NCBI GenBank assembly: GCA_019119745.1
Contig: DWWI01000039.1
Location: 1-10,142 of the forward strand
Source of the DNA: Candidatus Mediterraneibacter gallistercoris
GTDB taxonomy: Bacteria > Bacillota_A > Clostridia > Lachnospirales > Lachnospiraceae
Length of the DNA stretch: 10,142 nucleotides
Direction: 5' to 3'
Shown here: positions 7,562 to 10,142 of the stretch, piece after piece
Numbering within the stretch: the first letter of the stretch is position 1
Layout of the letters: each line of letters begins with the position of its first letter
Translations under genes and position numbers: made by a program
Notes under the pieces: model-generated
Told to the model about the DNA's origin: nothing
The model's database searches: none
Seen by the model: only the letters and a program-made list of their open reading frames with translations

Positions 7562-8896
7562 ATGAAAATAAATTTGCCTAGAAAAGTGCTGATGATCATT
7601 AATAATCTGCAGCTCCACGGGTACGAAGCGTATGCGGTAGGAGGCTGTGTGCGCGATTCAATCCTGGCCAGAAGACCGGAGGACTGGGATATCACTACAT
7701 CTGCCCGCCCGGAAGAGATCAAGAAGCTGTTCCGCAGAACGATCGATACAGGGATTGAACACGGCACGGTTACTGTGCTGCTCGGGAAGGACAGCTACGA
7801 AGTGACAACCTACCGGATAGACGGGGCGTACGAGGACAGCAGGCATCCCAAGGAAGTGCATTTTACAAATAAGCTTGAAGAAGATCTGAGGCGCAGAGAT
7901 TTTACCATCAATGCGATGGCGTACAATGATGATGTGAGGCTGGTAGACGCATTCGGAGGAATGCAGGATCTGAACCATCATCTGATCCGGTGCGTGGGGG
8001 ATCCGAAGGAGCGTTTTTCCGAGGACGCCCTGAGGATTCTGAGGGCAGTGCGTTTTTCCGCTCAGCTAAACTTCCCTATTGAACCGGAAACGGCGGACGC
8101 CGTGAGAAAACTGGCCCCCACCCTGAAGAATATCAGCGCCGAGCGGATTCAGACGGAGCTGGTCAAGCTTCTTATATCGCCTCATCCGGAGCGGATCCAG
8201 GATGCATATGAGCTTGGAATTACAAAAGTTATCCTGCCGGAATGGGATGATATGGTGGGAGTAGAGCAGAATACACCTCATCACAAATATGATGTGGCGA
8301 AACATACCTTGTATGCATTAAAAAATATAAAGAGGGATAAGATTCTCCGGCTGACTATGCTGTTCCATGACATGGGGAAGCCGGCTGTCAGAACAACGGA
8401 TGAGAATGGCAGGGATCATTTCAAAGGACATGCGCTGGTAAGTGAAGAGATCGCGAGAAAAGTCATGCGCAGGCTGAAATTTGATAATGATACGGTAAAG
8501 AAAGTAACCAGGCTTGTGTGCTATCACGATTACAGGATGGAGGCTACGCCGAGGAATGTCCGGCGTGCCATGAACCGTATCGGCGTGGAGCTTTTCCCGT
8601 ATTATCTTGCGGTCAGGATGGCGGATGCCAAGGCGCAGAGCCCCTATCACAGAAGAGAGAAGATTGAAAATATCATTGCCGTGAGAAAACTGTATCAGGA
8701 AATCCTTATTAACGATGAGTGTATCACACTGCGTCAGCTTGCGGTGAGCGGAAGGGATCTGATGGAGCTCGGCATGCGCCCGGGGCGTGAACTGGGCAGT
8801 ATGCTCAGTGAACTTCTGGAATATGTGATCGATGATCCTGAACGCAACACGAAAGAAAAACTCTGCGCTTATGTAAAAGAAAAACTGGATTTATAA
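7562..8896 (+). CDS. cca: CCA tRNA nucleotidyltransferase with HD domain
   Basis: The protein has 444 residues. It adds or repairs the 3' CCA of tRNAs. The class II nucleotidyltransferase head has GGCVRD (27-32), the catalytic DWD (41-43) and RRRDFTINAMA (110-120). The RNA-binding segment includes EDALRILRAVRF (154-165) and ERIQTEL (194-200). An HD-type phosphohydrolase domain follows with His248, His269-Asp270, His290 and His322-Asp323 in the expected order. It may confer phosphatase or phosphodiesterase activity. The ATG at 7562 was chosen because the family N-terminus begins there. The earlier in-frame ATG at 7457 lies within the ATPase gene. Its ribosome site (AAGAAGAG, 7548-7555) is weak, which fits translational coupling to the ATPase gene 23 bases upstream. 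The association with a nuclease-ATPase pair may be simple operon sharing. Confidence 0.94.
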   Translation: MKINLPRKVLMIINNLQLHGYEAYAVGGCVRDSILARRPEDWDITTSARPEEIKKLFRRTIDTGIEHGTVTVLLGKDSYEVTTYRIDGAYEDSRHPKEVHFTNKLEEDLRRRDFTINAMAYNDDVRLVDAFGGMQDLNHHLIRCVGDPKERFSEDALRILRAVRFSAQLNFPIEPETADAVRKLAPTLKNISAERIQTELVKLLISPHPERIQDAYELGITKVILPEWDDMVGVEQNTPHHKYDVAKHTLYALKNIKRDKILRLTMLFHDMGKPAVRTTDENGRDHFKGHALVSEEIARKVMRRLKFDNDTVKKVTRLVCYHDYRMEATPRNVRRAMNRIGVELFPYYLAVRMADAKAQSPYHRREKIENIIAVRKLYQEILINDECITLRQLAVSGRDLMELGMRPGRELGSMLSELLEYVIDDPERNTKEKLCAYVKEKLDL

Positions 8897-8905
8897 TCAT
8901 ACTCG

Positions 8906-8961
8906 GGCTGCTCCCGTCATACATTAGAGAGAGTCAGAATACGCGGTGACAGGGGGCAGCC
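8906..8961 (+). promoter_or_regulatory. Stem that would hide the cotS-like ribosome site
   Basis: GGCTGCTCCC (8906-8915) pairs with GGGGGCAGCC (8952-8961) over 10 consecutive bases, nine Watson-Crick plus one G-U. The right arm contains the Shine-Dalgarno AGGGGG (8951-8956) apart from its first A, and ends at the base before the ATG. A smaller CGGG/CCCG hairpin (8904-8907 with 8913-8916) would compete. The pairing is visible in the sequence. The regulatory role is inferred. Confidence 0.5.
8918..8926 (+). promoter_or_regulatory. Sigma E/sigma K-like -10 element upstream of the cotS-like gene
   Basis: CATACATTA fits both the B. subtilis sigma K -10 pattern CATAnnnTA and the sigma E pattern CATACAnT. 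A possible sigma K -35 AC occurs at 8901-8902, 15 bases upstream, which is slightly short. No sigma E -35 is seen. Transcription would start near 8931-8934, inside the loop of the stem 8906-8961. Confidence 0.35.
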
Positions 8962-9966
8962 ATGAGAGAAGAATACGAACTGGAAGTATTGGAACATTAT
9001 GATATAGAAGTGAGGAGCACCCGAAAGATAAGGGGTGCGTTTTTTTGCGATACAGATGAGGGGACGATGCTGTTGAAAGAGACGAAGATGTCAGAACAGC
9101 GCGCTCCCTTATTATATATGGTTCTCAGCTGCCTTGAAGCGATGGGAAATGTTAAAGTTGACACTCCTGTGTTCACAAGGGACGGGGAGCTTCTGGTGAA
9201 TTCGCGGGACGGCAGGCGATACATGCTGAAAAAATGGTATCAGGGCAGAGAGTGTGATGTACGGCAGGAGCGGGAAGTGTTCCGCGCGGCTGAGACTCTT
9301 GCCATATTGCACAGAGAACTGGAACAGATAACACCGGAAACTGTGAATGTAAGAGGGGTTCCGGCAGGGCGCGATCCTGTGGATGAGATCTGCCGGCATA
9401 ACAGGGAATTGAAAAAAGTCAGGAGCTTTATCCGGGGACGGGTGGCGAAAAACGAATTTGAATATCTGTTTCTGGATAATTTTGAACAAATGTATCAACT
9501 GGCGGAACGGGTTCTGATCCGGATGCAGGATTCCGGCTGTACGGCGCTCTGCAGAGAGAGCTTCTCCAATGGAAGGCTGTCACATGGAGAATACAATTAT
9601 CACAATCTTCTTGTGACGGAATCGGATATGGCCGTAACAAATTTTGAACGGATGCATGTCGGGATTCAGGTGGAAGATTTATATTATTTTGTCAGGAAAA
9701 TAATGGAAAAATATACATGGAAACAAAAAACTGGACATAAAATTCTTGAAGCATATGAGAATAACAGAAAATTGAGTCCGGAAGAAAAGGAGTATGTGGG
9801 ACTTCGTCTCGCATATCCTGAAAAATTCTGGAAAACCGCAAGCAGCTATTATTATTCGAACAAAGCATGGCTGCCTCAGAAATACGTTGAGAAACTGGAA
9901 CTTGCCGTGCGCCAGAATGAGGAAAAACGTGCCTTTCTGGAAAATATTTTTTCCATCAGTATATAA
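8962..9966 (+). CDS. CotS-like spore-coat protein, kinase-fold family
   Basis: The protein has 334 residues and belongs by overall pattern to the CotS/aminoglycoside-phosphotransferase-like family found in spore formers. The N-lobe has a short strand region with Lys39 in GTMLLKETK as the likely ATP-contacting lysine. The catalytic-loop position reads LSHGEYNYHNLL, with HGE at 208-210 and Asn215, where active kinases have HGD. The metal-binding position reads TNFE (Asn227) where active kinases have Asp. GIQVEDLYYFVRKIMEKYTW follows, as is usual in CotS proteins. The two substitutions suggest weak or no phosphotransfer and a structural role, though similar changes may be common in clostridial CotS relatives. 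The start at 8962 follows AGGGGG with 5-base spacing. Family members in Bacillus sit in the spore coat and are made late in the mother cell. Whether this organism makes spores is not shown here. No T-rich terminator follows the gene. Confidence 0.8.
   Translation: MREEYELEVLEHYDIEVRSTRKIRGAFFCDTDEGTMLLKETKMSEQRAPLLYMVLSCLEAMGNVKVDTPVFTRDGELLVNSRDGRRYMLKKWYQGRECDVRQEREVFRAAETLAILHRELEQITPETVNVRGVPAGRDPVDEICRHNRELKKVRSFIRGRVAKNEFEYLFLDNFEQMYQLAERVLIRMQDSGCTALCRESFSNGRLSHGEYNYHNLLVTESDMAVTNFERMHVGIQVEDLYYFVRKIMEKYTWKQKTGHKILEAYENNRKLSPEEKEYVGLRLAYPEKFWKTASSYYYSNKAWLPQKYVEKLELAVRQNEEKRAFLENIFSISI
9017..9046 (+). terminator. Intrinsic terminator inside the cotS-like coding region
   Basis: GCACCC (9017-9022) pairs perfectly with GGGTGC (9033-9038) around a 10-base loop. 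One base later comes a run of seven T (9040-9046). This is the standard form of a rho-independent terminator, but it lies in codons 19-29 of the cotS-like gene. It could end transcripts arriving from cca when the gene is not being translated. Confidence 0.6.
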
Positions 9967-9976
9967 CAAAGATTTA

Positions 9977-10005
9977 TTGCTGTTTCAGCGGAAACATGGT
10001 ATATT
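9977..10005 (+). promoter_or_regulatory. Promoter of the probable phosphoglucomutase gene
   Basis: TTGCTG (9977-9982, 4/6) is followed after 17 bases by TATATT (10000-10005, 5/6). A TG at 9997-9998 gives an extended -10. The expected start is near 10012, giving a leader of about 58 bases. Confidence 0.7.
9981..9996. repeat. Palindrome in the promoter spacer
   Basis: TGTTTC (9981-9986) and GAAACA (9991-9996) form a perfect inverted repeat around AGCG. It lies between the -35 and -10 and overlaps the end of the -35, a place where a bound repressor would block RNA polymerase. It is not followed by a T run, so it is not a terminator. Confidence 0.4.
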
Positions 10006-10021
10006 AATACTGAATTTATTG

Positions 10022-10043
10022 TGATTTTTCATGAAAAAAATCA
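10022..10043 (+). other. A/T hairpin in the leader of the last gene
   Basis: TGATTTTT (10022-10029) pairs with AAAAATCA (10036-10043) around a 6-base loop. It is weak because it is almost all A-U. It may have no role. No U run follows it. Confidence 0.25.
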
Positions 10044-10069
10044 ATAGAAAAATGGTAGGAGTGGTAAAA

Positions 10070-10142
10070 ATGTATCAAAAAGAGTATGAACGCTGGATGG
10101 CAGCAGATCTGGAAGATCCGGATCTGAAACCGGAATTGTCAA
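10070..10142 (+). CDS. Probable phosphoglucomutase / phospho-sugar mutase, N-terminus only
   Basis: Only 24 codons are in the window and the gene runs off the right edge. The start MYQKEYERWMAADLEDPD followed by LKPEL resembles the N-terminus of clostridial phosphoglucomutases of the alpha-D-phosphohexomutase superfamily, which begin with a YxxW(L/M) helix and an acidic stretch. Such enzymes interconvert glucose 1-phosphate and glucose 6-phosphate. AGGAG (10057-10061) lies 8 bases before the ATG. In-frame ATGs at 10031 and 10052 lack a ribosome site. No catalytic motif is visible, so the call rests on N-terminal resemblance only. Confidence 0.5.
   Translation, partial: MYQKEYERWMAADLEDPDLKPELS

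Noticed and set aside
8904..8916. CGGG/CCCG hairpin after cca as its terminator
   Set aside because: It has only 4 bp and no T run. The stem-plus-T7 structure at 9017-9046 is the better terminator candidate.
9981..9996. Palindrome as a catabolite-responsive (CcpA) site
   Set aside because: It lacks the central AA.CG pattern of the cre consensus.
10031..10069. Upstream in-frame ATGs at 10031 and 10052 for the last gene
   Set aside because: Neither has a ribosome site, and the ATG at 10031 overlaps an A/T hairpin. AGGAG precedes the ATG at 10070.

Overview
The window reads as ordinary chromosomal DNA from a Gram-positive anaerobe, most likely a member of the Lachnospiraceae (Clostridia). The reasons are strong GGAGG-type ribosome sites, a sortase-anchored surface protein with a shortened APQTGD sorting motif, a small YhaO/YhaN-like nuclease-ATPase pair, a CCA-adding enzyme with an HD domain, and a CotS-type spore-coat protein. 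The genus cannot be fixed from the sequence alone. All supported genes lie on the + strand.

Layout. (1) 1-136 is a non-coding leader with an 18-bp-scale inverted repeat and a weak promoter candidate. (2) 137-2572 encodes an 811-residue secreted, cell-wall-anchored protein built from nine tandem modules of about 65 residues. Five are type A, and four are type B, which carry a canonical EF-hand-like calcium loop that type A lacks. A perfect 15-bp terminator stem follows. (3) 2669-3265 encodes a lipoprotein of unknown function whose ribosome site touches the terminator. (4) 3346-4737 is asnS with its own short-leader promoter and no T-box, followed by a terminator. (5) 4875-7538 is a two-gene unit: an SbcD/YhaO-like nuclease and a compact Rad50/YhaN-like ATPase with a membrane hairpin where Rad50 has its hook. 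(6) 7562-8896 is the CCA tRNA nucleotidyltransferase gene, 23 bases after the ATPase. (7) 8962-9966 encodes a CotS-like kinase-fold protein. (8) 10070 to the edge is the start of a probable phosphoglucomutase gene with a good promoter.

The most interesting stretch is 8897-9046, between cca and the cotS-like gene. It holds three nested signals. A 10-bp stem would hide the cotS-like ribosome site in any read-through transcript from cca. A match to the sporulation sigma E/sigma K -10 element lies in the loop of that stem, so transcripts starting there would lack the hiding arm. A textbook intrinsic terminator lies inside codons 19-29 of the cotS-like gene. Together they suggest a switch that keeps the gene silent on vegetative transcripts and opens it on a sporulation transcript. 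This is inference from sequence and untested.

A second point of interest is the surface protein, where one repeat family appears in a calcium-loop and a loop-less version within the same polypeptide, preceded by a well-matched inverted repeat.
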